Shown piece after piece: positions 1 through 7,814 of a stretch of DNA of 64,000 nucleotides. Position 1 is the stretch's first letter, and each line of letters begins with the position of its first letter. The stretch lies in NCBI RefSeq assembly GCF_011516635.5, contig NZ_CP096255.1:1734501-1798500 (forward strand), given 5' to 3'. A program made the position numbers and the translations under genes. A model generated the notes under the pieces. It was not told the DNA's origin, did no database searches, and saw only the letters and a program-made list of their open reading frames with translations. This stretch comes from Bradyrhizobium barranii subsp. apii. Lineage in GTDB: Bacteria > Pseudomonadota > Alphaproteobacteria > Rhizobiales > Xanthobacteraceae.

Positions 1-272
1 GCGGTGCGCGCCCGGAAGGTTACTGGAACCAGCCGCGCTCGCACAATGCCGTGGCTGCGGCTGTCGCGCAGCACCGCGCCGACTGGGGCATGACCATTGC
101 GCCGGTCGCCCATGCGGTCGGCCTCGGTTTCATTCCGTTCGCGGAAGAGCATTATGATTTCGCGCTGGTGACGGCGCGCAAGCAGCGGCCGGCGGTGCAG
201 GCCTTTCTCGACGCACTCGGCTCGGATGAAGCGCGTACTGCGCTGGAGCGGGCGGGCTTCCGGCCTGCGTAG
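1..272 (+). CDS. C-terminal fragment of a molybdate/periplasmic-binding-like (PBP) domain protein, cut by the window edge
   Basis: The reading frame is open from base 3 and stops at 270-272, giving about 89 residues of a C-terminus. The stretch GYWNQPRSHNAVAAAVAQ followed by RADWGMTIAP and FIPFAEEHYDFALV matches the conserved end of the PBP-like domain found in molybdate-responsive regulators and in some MoeA-like proteins. In this family the domain senses a small ligand, probably molybdate or molybdopterin. The neighbours mobA, fdhD, mobB and moeA support a role in molybdenum metabolism. The N-terminal half, where a DNA-binding domain would lie, is outside the window, so the exact class cannot be decided. 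Confidence 0.7.
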   Translation, partial: GARPEGYWNQPRSHNAVAAAVAQHRADWGMTIAPVAHAVGLGFIPFAEEHYDFALVTARKQRPAVQAFLDALGSDEARTALERAGFRPA

Positions 273-318
273 AGGCGACGACGCGGCGTTCAAGCCGCGC
301 GACAGGGTGGGGGACGCG

Positions 319-1448
319 ATGGCGAGGCCGCTTTCGGTTGCGATCGTCGGTGCCGGCATGGGCGGGCTTGCGACGGCTGCGGCGCTTCGGCGCGTCGGTA
401 TCGATGTGATGGTCTACGAGCAGGCCTCCCAGTTCGCCCGCATCGGCGCCGGCATCCAGATCGGCTGCAACGCGATGAAGGTGTTGCGCGAACTGGGGCT
501 GGAGGCGCGGATGCGCGAGCACTCGTTCTATCCACGCTCCTGGAACAACCGCGACTGGAAGAGCGGCGACATCAAGTTCGACATGATCTTCGGCGAGAGC
601 GCGGAAGAGAAGTTCGGCGCGCCCTATCTGCTGGCACATCGCGGCGATCTCCATGCGGCGCTGGCGAGCGTGGTGCCGAACGAATTTGTGAGGCTCAATC
701 ACAAGCTCGTCGGTCTCGACCAGACCGGCGATGGTGTCCGGCTGAGCTTTGCCGATGGCACGCGTGCCATGGCCGATGCCGTGGTCGGCGCAGACGGCGT
801 CCATTCGACGGTCCGCGATATCCTGTTCGACGCCGCGCCGGCCAAATTCACCGGCCGCATCGCCTACCGCACCACCTATCCCGCCGCGCTGCTCGGCGGC
901 GCAGGGATCGACGATTGCACCAAATGGTGGGGCGAGGACCGCCACATCGTGATCTATTACGTCAAGCCTGATCGCAGCGAGGTCTATCTCGTCACCAGCC
1001 AGCCCGAGCCGGACTTTCGCATCGAGTCCTGGTCGGCGAAGGGCGACGTGCGCGACCTGCGCGCATCATTCGAAGGTTTTCATCCGCAGGTCACTCGGGT
1101 GCTCGCCGCCTGTCCCGACGTGCACAAATGGGCGATCATGGACCGTGACGCGCTGGAGCACTGGGCCGACGGCAAGGTGACGCTGCTCGGCGATGCCTGC
1201 CATCCGATGACGCCCTACATGGCGCAAGGCGCGGCGATGCAATCGAGGACGCCGCCGTGCTGTCGCGCTGCCTCGACGGTGTCGGCCGCGACGGCGTCGC
1301 CAATGCGTTCCGCCGCTTCGAGGCGACCCGCAAGGTGCGCACGACGCGGGTGCAGGAGACCTCGCGCGCCAACATCTGGCTCAAGGAGCGCACCGATACG
1401 AGCTGGGTTTACGGTTACGACGCCTGGGAAGTGCCGCTGGCGGCTTGA
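319..1448 (+). pseudogene. 6-hydroxynicotinate 3-monooxygenase-like FAD monooxygenase, frameshifted
   Basis: Aromatic-ring hydroxylase of the salicylate hydroxylase/NicC type, using FAD and NAD(P)H. The N-terminus has the Rossmann motif VAIVGAGMGGLATAAAL; later come VVGADGVHS, KWWGEDRHIVIYY and LLGDACHPMTPYMAQGA (second FAD site). NicC-like features are the WWGEDRH segment and the ending WVYGYD. At about 1239 one base is missing: 'atgcaatcgag' should read atg-Gca-atc-gag (MAIEDAAVLSR). The first frame therefore runs on into nonsense, while the true C-terminus (VLSRCLDGVGRDGVANAF to WEVPLAA) continues in the other frame to 1448. With the base restored the protein is 376 residues, normal for the family. 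Start at ATG 319 because the Rossmann motif follows directly. Sequencing error or recent inactivation cannot be told apart here. Confidence 0.8.
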
Positions 1449-1481
1449 ACCGTCTGCTCGCGCTTGCGCCGACGCTTCTTG

Positions 1482-2123
1482 TCAGGAGGCCGCATCCAGC
1501 GCGGCCAGCCGTTCGGCTTCGGCGATGTCCTCGACCGTGTTGGCGTTGAAGAACGGATCGAGCGGCGCGGCCGGCCATGTCACCGTTGCGAGGGGATAGC
1601 GCGCGGTCCAGCGGTCGATCTTGCGGAGGTCTTCGACGACCAGCGCGTGACGCAGCTCGTCGCGCAACGCGACGCGCCACAGACCGATCACCGGATGTGA
1701 CTGGTCGCCCGATGCGGCGACCGCGAGCTGGGCGTCCTCCCGCGTCCGCGCCTCGTGCAGGCGGGCGACGAGATCGCGCGGCAGGAACGGGCAGTCGCCT
1801 GCGGCGCTCAGCACCCATTCGATGTCAGGCCGGTTCGCCGCCGTCCAGTCGAGCGCGGCGAGAATGCCGGCGAGGGGCCCAGGAAAGCCGGGGACGTCAT
1901 CGGCGACAACGGCCAGGCCGAATGCCGCGAAGCGTGCGGGATCGCCGTTCGCATTGAGGATCAATCCGCTGCATTGCGGCGTCAATCGCGCGATCACGCG
2001 CTCAAGGATGGTGCGGCCGCTGATGGTCCGCATCGGCTTGTCGCCGCCGCCCATGCGCCGTGCGAGGCCGCCTGCGAGCAGCACGCCCTGCGTTGCCGGA
2101 AAGTCAGTCGTCACCACCTTCAC
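1482..2123 (-). CDS. mobA: Molybdenum cofactor guanylyltransferase MobA
   Basis: Transfers GMP from GTP to Mo-molybdopterin to make Mo-MGD, the cofactor form used by formate dehydrogenase. The N-terminus carries the nucleotidyltransferase signature [19 protein letters not shown], followed by [20 protein letters not shown] and the metal-binding [12 protein letters not shown]. At about 213 residues it is normal length. The start taken is GTG at 2123 ([11 protein letters not shown]), which overlaps the last 20 bases of fdhD; the frame is open further upstream but that part has no family similarity. The overlap implies co-translation with fdhD. Confidence 0.93.
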   Translation of the reverse strand: MKVVTTDFPATQGVLLAGGLARRMGGGDKPMRTISGRTILERVIARLTPQCSGLILNANGDPARFAAFGLAVVADDVPGFPGPLAGILAALDWTAANRPDIEWVLSAAGDCPFLPRDLVARLHEARTREDAQLAVAASGDQSHPVIGLWRVALRDELRHALVVEDLRKIDRWTARYPLATVTWPAAPLDPFFNANTVEDIAEAERLAALDAAS

Positions 2124-2994
2124 CCTTGCGTTTGTGCTTCGTCGATTCCTCCTCGACGTAAGCAAGGTTCTGGTCGTAGACGATCCGCTCTTCACCCGCG
2201 AGCGCGATGAAGCGCTTACCGCGCGTGCGGCCGACCAGCGTCAGTCCGACCTGGCGAGCGAGATCGACGCCCCAGGCGGTGAAGCCGGAGCGCGACACCA
2301 GGATAGGAATGCCCATCCGCACGGTCTTGATCACCATTTCCGAGGTGAGCCGTCCCGTGGTGTAGAGGATCTTGTCGGAGGCATCGACGCCGTGGCGGTA
2401 CATCCAGCCCGCAATCTTGTCGACCGCGTTGTGACGGCCGACGTCCTCGGTGTAGCAGAGCGGCTCGCCCTCCTTGCACAGCACGCAGCCGTGGATCGCG
2501 CCGGCCTCGAGATAGAGTGAGGGCATGGTGTTGATGGTCTGCGTCATCTGGTAGAGCCAGGAGGTGCGCAGCTCTGCCTTCGGCAACGCGACGCTCTCGA
2601 CCGCCTCCAGCAGGTCGCCGAACGCGGTGCCCTGCGCGCAGCCCGAGGTCTGGGTGCGCTTCTTCAGCTTGGCTTCGAAATTGGTGTGATGTGTGGTGCG
2701 CACCACCACCACCTGGAGGTCGTCGTCGTATTCGACCTCGGTGACCTCGTCATTATATTTCAGCATGTTCTGGTTGAGCAGATAGCCCAGCGCCAGATAT
2801 TCCGGGTAGTCGCCGATCGTCATCATGGTGACGATCTCTTGCGAATTCAGGTAGAGCGTCAGCGGCCGTTCCATCGGCACCTTGATCTCGACCTTGGCGC
2901 CGGTCTGGTCGGTGCCGGTCACGCGCTCCGTCAGGCGCGGGTCGTCAGGGTTCGGAACGATCAGGGGCACCGGGGCTTTGTCGATCTTCATCAT
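2104..2994 (-). CDS. fdhD: Formate dehydrogenase accessory sulfurtransferase FdhD
   Basis: FdhD moves sulfur from a cysteine desulfurase onto Mo-MGD before the cofactor enters formate dehydrogenase. The 296-residue protein has the usual blocks: a cysteine in [14 protein letters not shown] (the mobile-loop region, here with one Cys rather than the CxxC of E. coli), [18 protein letters not shown] then [32 protein letters not shown] and [20 protein letters not shown]. It precedes mobA on the same strand with a 20-base overlap. Its likely client, the fdsGB-fdsA formate dehydrogenase, lies 5 kb away on the other strand. Start at ATG 2994; a second ATG three bases on is equally possible. Confidence 0.95.
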   Translation of the reverse strand: MMKIDKAPVPLIVPNPDDPRLTERVTGTDQTGAKVEIKVPMERPLTLYLNSQEIVTMMTIGDYPEYLALGYLLNQNMLKYNDEVTEVEYDDDLQVVVVRTTHHTNFEAKLKKRTQTSGCAQGTAFGDLLEAVESVALPKAELRTSWLYQMTQTINTMPSLYLEAGAIHGCVLCKEGEPLCYTEDVGRHNAVDKIAGWMYRHGVDASDKILYTTGRLTSEMVIKTVRMGIPILVSRSGFTAWGVDLARQVGLTLVGRTRGKRFIALAGEERIVYDQNLAYVEEESTKHKRKGEGGDD

Positions 2995-3068
2995 GGCCGC
3001 GACGTTAGCATGACATTCGGGTCAAGCCGATATAAGCATGCCGTGGAGACAACGAAATGCCTCCGTTC

Positions 3069-3147
3069 GTCATTGCGAGCGAAGCGAAGCAATCCAGAAC
3101 TATATCCGCGGTGGCAGTCTGGATTGCTTCGCTGCGCTCGCAATGAC
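3069..3147. repeat. Palindromic intergenic repeat (REP-like)
   Basis: Left arm gtcattgcgagcgaagcgaa.. (3069-3097) is repeated inverted at 3119-3147 with a single mismatch, around a 21-base spacer. It sits between the divergent fdhD and mobB genes. The same family reappears in part near 12492 and, with an insertion, at 61328-61444. Confidence 0.85.
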
Positions 3148-3203
3148 GGGGAGAGGCCAGGGGTTCCATCGGCTGACGAGCCGTTGGCGGAGATCGAACG
3201 GAC

Positions 3204-3731
3204 ATGAAAGTCATCGGCCTTGCGGGCTGGAGCGGTGCGGGCAAGACCACGCTGTTGACGCGGCTGATCCCGCATTTCAACGCGCAAGGCCTGCGCGTCT
3301 CCGTCATCAAGCATGCCCATCACCAGTTCGACGTCGACGTGCCCGGCAAGGATTCCTGGCGCCACCGCGAGGCCGGCGCGGCCGAGGTGCTGGTTGCGTC
3401 GTCGAACCGCTGGGCCCTGATGCATGAGTTGCGCGGCGCCGAGGAACCGCGGCTGCCGGAGCTCCTGAGCAAGCTATCAGCCGTCGATCTCGTCGTGGTC
3501 GAGGGCTTCAAGCGCGAGCCGCACCGCAAGATCGAGGTGCATCGCGCCGGTAACGGCAAGCCGCTGCTGTTTCCCGATGATCCCGGGATTGTCGGGATCG
3601 CGACCGACATCGCCATTGAAACCCGCCTGCCGACCGTCCATCTCGATGATATCGAGGCCGCCGCGGCATTGCTGCTGCGTGCGGCGATGCCGGTCGAGGA
3701 AGCGGTGGCAAAAAGCGCCGCGATACGCTGA
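3204..3731 (+). CDS. mobB: Molybdopterin-guanine dinucleotide biosynthesis protein MobB
   Basis: GTP-binding accessory protein that assists MobA in Mo-MGD synthesis. It opens with a Walker A loop, VIGLAGWSGAGKTTLLTRL, then VSVIKHAHHQFDVDVPGKDS with the conserved KHxHH and D-x-D-x-x-GKDS region. DLVVVEGFKREPHRKIEVHR is the Walker B/VEGFK block, and VGIATD comes near the end. At 175 residues the length is typical. It is followed 9 bases later by moeA, so the two are probably one transcript together with the TusA-like gene. Confidence 0.95.
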   Translation: MKVIGLAGWSGAGKTTLLTRLIPHFNAQGLRVSVIKHAHHQFDVDVPGKDSWRHREAGAAEVLVASSNRWALMHELRGAEEPRLPELLSKLSAVDLVVVEGFKREPHRKIEVHRAGNGKPLLFPDDPGIVGIATDIAIETRLPTVHLDDIEAAAALLLRAAMPVEEAVAKSAAIR

Positions 3732-3740
3732 CGAGGCACC

Positions 3741-4997
3741 ATGGCGCAACTGTCGGACGATTGCTTTGCCTTCGGCGGACCGATGATGTCGGTCGACGAG
3801 GCCGTTGGTCTGATCACCACGCGCGTCAATGCGATCGCCGATATCGAGACCGTGGCACTCGTTGACGCCGATGGGCGCGTGCTCGCGCGCGATATCGCGG
3901 CGCCTCTGCCGCTGCCGCCCTTCACGAACTCCGCCGTCGACGGTTACGCCGTGCGCAACGCCGACCTTCCGGAAAACGCGGAACGGGCATTCCCGCTCGA
4001 CGGCCGCATCCAGGCCGGCGGTCTTGCGCAGGCGCCGATCAAGGCCGGCCACACTGCGCGCATCTTCACGGGCGCGCCGATGCCGCCTGACGCCGAGACC
4101 GTCTTCATGCAGGAAGACGTCCGCCTCGATGAGGCCGGCAGAATCGTGCTGCCGCCGGGGCTGAAGCCCGGCGCCAATGTCCGCCCGGCGGGTGAGGACA
4201 TTCCGCAAGGGCACGTCGCGCTGCGGGCCGGCCAGCGGCTGTGGCCGCAGCATGTCGCGCTTGCTGCAGCATTCGGCCTTGTCAGGCTCGACGTCGTCAG
4301 GCGCATCCGCGTCGCCGTGTTCTCGACCGGTGACGAGCTGGCTTCGCCCGGCGAGCCGCGCGCGGCCTCACAGCTGTTCGATTCCAACCGCTTCATGCTG
4401 ATGGCGATGCTGCGCCGGCTCGGCTGCGAGGTCTCCGACCTCGGAATCTTGCGCGACGAACGCAATGCGCTCGCGGATGGATTGAAGCAGGTTGCAGGCA
4501 GCCACGATCTGATCCTCACCACCGGCGGCGTCTCGACCGGCGAGGAGGACCACGTCAAGGTGGCTGTCGAGAGCATCGGCTCGCTGGTGCTGTGGCGGAT
4601 GGCGATCAAGCCCGGCCGTCCCGTGGCGATGGGCATCATCGGCGGCACGCCGCTGATCGGCCTGCCCGGCAATCCCGTCGCCAGTTTTGTCACCTTCGTC
4701 CATGTGGTGCGGCCGACGGTGCTGGCGCTTGCGGGCAGTCTGCCGGAGCCGCTGTTGCCGATCCCGGTGCGTGCCGCGTTCACCTACAAGAAGAAAATCG
4801 GCCGCCGCGAATATGTTCGCAGCTCGTTGCGGCGCGGAGAGGACGGCGCGTTGGAAGCGGTCAAGTTTCCGCGCGAAGGCGCAGGCCTGTTGTCGTCGCT
4901 GGTCGAGACCGATGGCCTCATCGAACTCGGCGACGACATCACGCGTGTCGAGCCGGGCCAGAGCGTGGGTTTCTTGTCCTATGCGGATTTGCTCTGA
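3741..4997 (+). CDS. moeA: Molybdopterin molybdenumtransferase MoeA
   Basis: Inserts molybdate into adenylylated molybdopterin to form Mo-MPT. The 418-residue protein contains PFTNSAVDGYAVRNADL (MoeA N-terminal domain), GHTARIFTGAPMPPDAETVFMQ, RVAVFSTGDEL, LILTTGGVSTGEEDHVK and KPGRPVAMGIIGGTPLIGLPGNPV, all standard for the molybdopterin-binding fold, and ends in the beta-barrel MoeA-C domain. It follows mobB at 9 bases. ATG 3741 starts the protein with MAQLSDDCFAFGGPMM. The set moeA-mobB-mobA-fdhD covers the late steps of Mo-bisMGD maturation needed by the formate dehydrogenase downstream. Confidence 0.95.
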   Translation: MAQLSDDCFAFGGPMMSVDEAVGLITTRVNAIADIETVALVDADGRVLARDIAAPLPLPPFTNSAVDGYAVRNADLPENAERAFPLDGRIQAGGLAQAPIKAGHTARIFTGAPMPPDAETVFMQEDVRLDEAGRIVLPPGLKPGANVRPAGEDIPQGHVALRAGQRLWPQHVALAAAFGLVRLDVVRRIRVAVFSTGDELASPGEPRAASQLFDSNRFMLMAMLRRLGCEVSDLGILRDERNALADGLKQVAGSHDLILTTGGVSTGEEDHVKVAVESIGSLVLWRMAIKPGRPVAMGIIGGTPLIGLPGNPVASFVTFVHVVRPTVLALAGSLPEPLLPIPVRAAFTYKKKIGRREYVRSSLRRGEDGALEAVKFPREGAGLLSSLVETDGLIELGDDITRVEPGQSVGFLSYADLL

Positions 4998-5040
4998 GCC
5001 TCGCGTTGACGCCATCGTCTCACCCCGCCATGTTGCGCCC

Positions 5041-5304
5041 ATGACCAGAACCACGCTCGATCTCACCGGGCTGAAATGCCCACTACCTGCGCTGAAGACG
5101 CGCAAGGCGCTCAAACCGTTACAGCCGGGCGATCAGCTCGAAGTGCACTGCACCGACCCCTTGTCGGTGATTGACATTCCGAACCTGATCCGCGAGACGG
5201 GCGACACGGTGGAGATCACCGAGCGCAACGAGGCGCGCATCGTGTTCTTGATAGAAAAGATCAATGGATCGATAGAGAAAACCAATGGTGCGCTGCGTTC
5301 GTAG
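5041..5304 (+). CDS. TusA-family sulfur carrier protein
   Basis: Small (87-residue) sulfur-relay protein. The TusA signature is intact: LTGLKCPLPALKTRKAL, where the cysteine in CPxP carries persulfide, followed by GDQLEVHCTDPLSVIDIPNL. In this family the protein passes sulfur from a cysteine desulfurase to an acceptor. It lies 43 bases after moeA on the same strand, close to fdhD, so I infer that it feeds FdhD or molybdopterin sulfuration rather than tRNA thiolation. The start at ATG 5041 places the motif at the usual distance from the N-terminus. The tail KINGSIEKTNGALRS is an extension of about ten residues. Confidence 0.85.
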   Translation: MTRTTLDLTGLKCPLPALKTRKALKPLQPGDQLEVHCTDPLSVIDIPNLIRETGDTVEITERNEARIVFLIEKINGSIEKTNGALRS

Positions 5305-5372
5305 TGCACGGTCACTCTGCTGATACCTACCTTTTGTCTATCGACATCAATCGTGGCTTCTGCCCCAATTGA

Positions 5373-5398
5373 CAACCTCCGTGCAGGCGCGGAGGTTG
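5373..5398 (+). terminator. Stem-loop between tusA-like gene and MFS gene
   Basis: Perfect 9-bp stem caacctccg/cggaggttg around an 8-base loop, 69 bases after the tusA-like stop. No T-run follows, so it may be a weak terminator or a processing/regulatory stem. The rest of the 319-base gap (5305-5623) shows no credible gene; it must hold the promoter of the MFS gene. Confidence 0.45.
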
Positions 5399-5623
5399 AG
5401 TCTTGTCTGCGATACGCGGATGAACGGGCCAAGCTCACGAAGCCTGCACGGTGTATCGGCATAGAGCCCCGCTCGAGGGGTTAACGACTCGGATGCGCGT
5501 GACGATCCTGGCGCGCGTCAATGATGGTGCGGGGCAGCAGGGACCGTGGCTGCGCCGCAAGGGCTGAGGACCAGGATTGCAGCGGCAGGCTTGCTCAGAA
5601 GGGCAACTGCAGGGGAGGACTAC

Positions 5624-7279
5624 ATGGCAACAATCGAGAGCGCTGGAACACTTTCGGGTGCCGGCGCAGGTTTTCTGGATCGCGAGCGAACCATCGCGAC
5701 CGCCGGCTTCAATCGCTGGCTGGTGCCGCCGGCTGCGCTGTGCATCCATCTCTGCATCGGCATGGCCTACGGCTTCTCGGTGTTCTGGCTGCCGCTGTCG
5801 CGCGCGATCGGGGTGACCGCGCCGAAGGCGTGCGCAGACATGTCGCTGTTTCAGGAACTGTTCACGACCAGCTGCGACTGGAAGGTCGCCAGCATGGGGT
5901 GGATGTACACGCTGTTCTTCGTGTTGCTCGGTATCGCGGCCGCGGTTTGGGGCGGCTGGCTGGAGCGCGTCGGCCCGCGCAAGGCCGGCTTCGTCTCGGC
6001 GCTGTGCTGGTGCGGCGGTCTCTTCCTCGGTGCGATCGGAGTCTACACCCATCAGCTCTGGCTGTTGTGGCTGGGCTCGGGCGTGATCGGCGGTATCGGT
6101 CTCGGCCTTGGCTATATCTCGCCGGTGTCGACGCTGGTGAAGTGGTTTCCGGACCGCCGCGGCATGGCGACCGGCATGGCCATCATGGGCTTCGGCGGCG
6201 GCGCCATGATCGGCGCGCCGCTGGCGAACCTGTTGATGAACTACTTCAAGACCCCGACCTCGGTCGGCGTCTGGGAGACCTTCGTCGCGATGGGCGTCAT
6301 CTACTTCGTGTTCATGATGATCGGCGCGTTCCGCTATCGCTTGCCGCCGCCCGGCTGGCAGCCGGAGGGCTGGACCCCGCCGTCCAAGGCCAACGCGATG
6401 ATCTCGAAGAGCAACGTCCATCTCAACGACGCGCACAAGACGCCGCAGTTCTGGCTGATCTGGTGGGTGCTGTGCCTGAACGTGTCGGCCGGCATCGGCG
6501 TGATCGGCATGGCCTCGCCGATGCTCCAGGAGATCTTCGCCGGCAAGCTGATCGGCCTGCCTGAAGTCGGCTTCAACGCGCTCGACGCCGGGCAGAAGGC
6601 GCAGATCGCTGCCATCGCCGCGGGCTTCGCCGGATTGTTGTCGCTGTTCAACATCGGCGGCCGCTTCTTCTGGGCATCGCTGTCGGACAAGATAGGGCGC
6701 AAGAACACCTACTACACGTTCTTCATCCTCGGCATCGTGCTCTACGCGCTGGCGCCGACGTTTGCGGCGATGGGCTCGAAGCTCCTGTTCGTGCTCGGCT
6801 TCGGCATCATCCTGTCGATGTATGGCGGCGGGTTCGCCACCGTGCCGGCCTACCTTGCCGACATGTTCGGGACCCAGTTCGTCGGCGCCATCCACGGCCG
6901 GCTGCTGACGGCGTGGTCCACCGCGGGCATCATCGGTCCCGTCGTGGTGAACTACATCCGCGAGTTCCAGCTCGCGGCGGGCGTGCCGCGCGATCAGCTC
7001 TACAACACGACCATGTACATCCTGTGCGCGATGCTGATCGCGGGCCTGATCTGCAACTACCTGATCAAGCCGGTCGATTCGAAGTGGCACATGAAGGACG
7101 CCGACGTCGCCAAGCTGCAAGCGGCGAGCGCCAGCGCCGCTGCCGCGGGGCCGCACGGCTCCTACGGCATCGGATTTGGCGGGCTTGACGTCAAGGCGGC
7201 GCTGTTCTGGGCCTTCGTCGGCGTGCCCCTGCTTTGGGGTGTCTGGAAGACGCTGGAGAGCGCGGTCAAGATCTTCTGA
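5624..7279 (+). CDS. OFA-family MFS transporter (oxalate/formate antiporter-like)
   Basis: Inner-membrane major facilitator of the oxalate/formate antiporter family, 551 residues, about twelve membrane spans. It opens with an LCIHLCIGMAYGFSVFWLPL helix, has the motif-A-like GWLERVGPRKAGF after helix 2, GLGLGYISPVSTLVKWFPDR with the RRGMATGMAIMGFGGGAMIG segment typical of OFA members, and the second motif A at SLSDKIGRKNTYYT. The start is ATG 5624, eight bases after AGGGGAGG. It lies between Mo-cofactor genes and formate dehydrogenase, so formate or oxalate exchange is likely, but substrate is inferred from family and context only. It has a clear terminator just downstream. Confidence 0.85.
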   Translation: MATIESAGTLSGAGAGFLDRERTIATAGFNRWLVPPAALCIHLCIGMAYGFSVFWLPLSRAIGVTAPKACADMSLFQELFTTSCDWKVASMGWMYTLFFVLLGIAAAVWGGWLERVGPRKAGFVSALCWCGGLFLGAIGVYTHQLWLLWLGSGVIGGIGLGLGYISPVSTLVKWFPDRRGMATGMAIMGFGGGAMIGAPLANLLMNYFKTPTSVGVWETFVAMGVIYFVFMMIGAFRYRLPPPGWQPEGWTPPSKANAMISKSNVHLNDAHKTPQFWLIWWVLCLNVSAGIGVIGMASPMLQEIFAGKLIGLPEVGFNALDAGQKAQIAAIAAGFAGLLSLFNIGGRFFWASLSDKIGRKNTYYTFFILGIVLYALAPTFAAMGSKLLFVLGFGIILSMYGGGFATVPAYLADMFGTQFVGAIHGRLLTAWSTAGIIGPVVVNYIREFQLAAGVPRDQLYNTTMYILCAMLIAGLICNYLIKPVDSKWHMKDADVAKLQAASASAAAAGPHGSYGIGFGGLDVKAALFWAFVGVPLLWGVWKTLESAVKIF

Positions 7280-7293
7280 TCGCCGTCGAGACT

Positions 7294-7326
7294 GCCGCGG
7301 GATGCTGATCATCGGCGTCCCGCGGC
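7294..7326 (+). terminator. Rho-independent terminator after the MFS gene
   Basis: Stem gccgcggga/tcccgcggc (9 bp, GC-rich) around a 15-base loop, followed shortly by gttcgcctttt. It starts 15 bases after the transporter stop. Confidence 0.65.
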
Positions 7327-7389
7327 GTTCGCCTTTTAGACATCATCGAGAGTCGGACTTAATCAAGAGTGGGACTTAGGGGGATTGAA

Positions 7390-7662
7390 ATGCTTCGCAC
7401 CCGAATTTGCCTTGTGGCCGTGTTACTTGTCGCCGGCCTTCATGCCGCATCCGCGCAGACGACGCCGCCGGCGGCGCCTGCCGCAACGACTGAAGCCAAG
7501 CCGGGCAAGATCAAGCTCACCATGCAGAAGCTGAAGGACATGAAGGCGAAGTGGGCGGCCAACAAGCCGAAGCTCAAGGCCTGCCGCGCCGACGTGAAGT
7601 CCAAGGGCCTCGCAGGCGACGACCGCTGGTTCTACATCGAAGAGTGCATGAGCAAGACGTGA
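7390..7662 (+). CDS. Small secreted protein, function unknown
   Basis: 90 residues. The N-terminus is a clean signal peptide (RTRICLVAVLLVAG then HAASAQ, cleavage probably after SAQ). A Pro/Ala-rich linker is followed by a lysine-rich domain KIKLTMQKLKDMKAKWAANK and a C-terminal part with two cysteines, KACRADVKSKG and YIEECMSK, which could pair in the periplasm. It resembles small periplasmic proteins of the PsiF kind seen in rhizobia, but I do not assign a function. The start is ATG 7390 with the signal peptide immediately after. A strong stem-loop follows, so it is a single-gene transcript. Confidence 0.75.
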   Translation: MLRTRICLVAVLLVAGLHAASAQTTPPAAPAATTEAKPGKIKLTMQKLKDMKAKWAANKPKLKACRADVKSKGLAGDDRWFYIEECMSKT

Positions 7663-7687
7663 GGTCGCGCCACAAATCGGATCGATG

Positions 7688-7721
7688 AAGGGGCATGGAG
7701 CCGGACGGCTGCATGCCCCTT
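7688..7721. terminator. Stem-loop terminator after the small secreted protein
   Basis: Perfect 10-bp inverted repeat aaggggcatg/catgcccctt with a 14-base loop. No long T-run follows on the plus strand. Confidence 0.55.
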
Positions 7722-7749
7722 AAATGCTTATCGGAACGCATGAATTCTC

Positions 7750-7768
7750 TTGGCATCTGGTATGCCAA
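7750..7768 (+). promoter_or_regulatory. Dyad ttggcat-N5-atgccaa upstream of formate dehydrogenase; possible sigma-54 -24/-12 site
   Basis: Perfect 7-bp inverted repeat with a 5-base spacer, 46 bases before the fdsGB start. The same bases give GG (7752-7753) and GC (7764-7765) separated by exactly 10 bases, the spacing of sigma-54 -24/-12 elements, with TTGGCAT matching the -24 half well and ATGC matching the -12 half imperfectly. It may be an operator, a sigma-54 promoter, or both. Confidence 0.45.
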
Positions 7769-7814
7769 AGGCTAGGGTTGGACTCATTCTAAAGAAGAGA
7801 TACGAGACGCATTG

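Noticed and set aside
5435..7312. 625-residue antisense frame over the MFS gene
   Set aside because: Composition (runs of R, H, A, D) is that of a codon shadow; the sense frame is a full OFA transporter.
7750..7768. FixK/FNR-type box
   Set aside because: The TTG..CAA halves are 13 bases apart instead of the 8 needed (TTGAT-N4-ATCAA), so the site does not fit.
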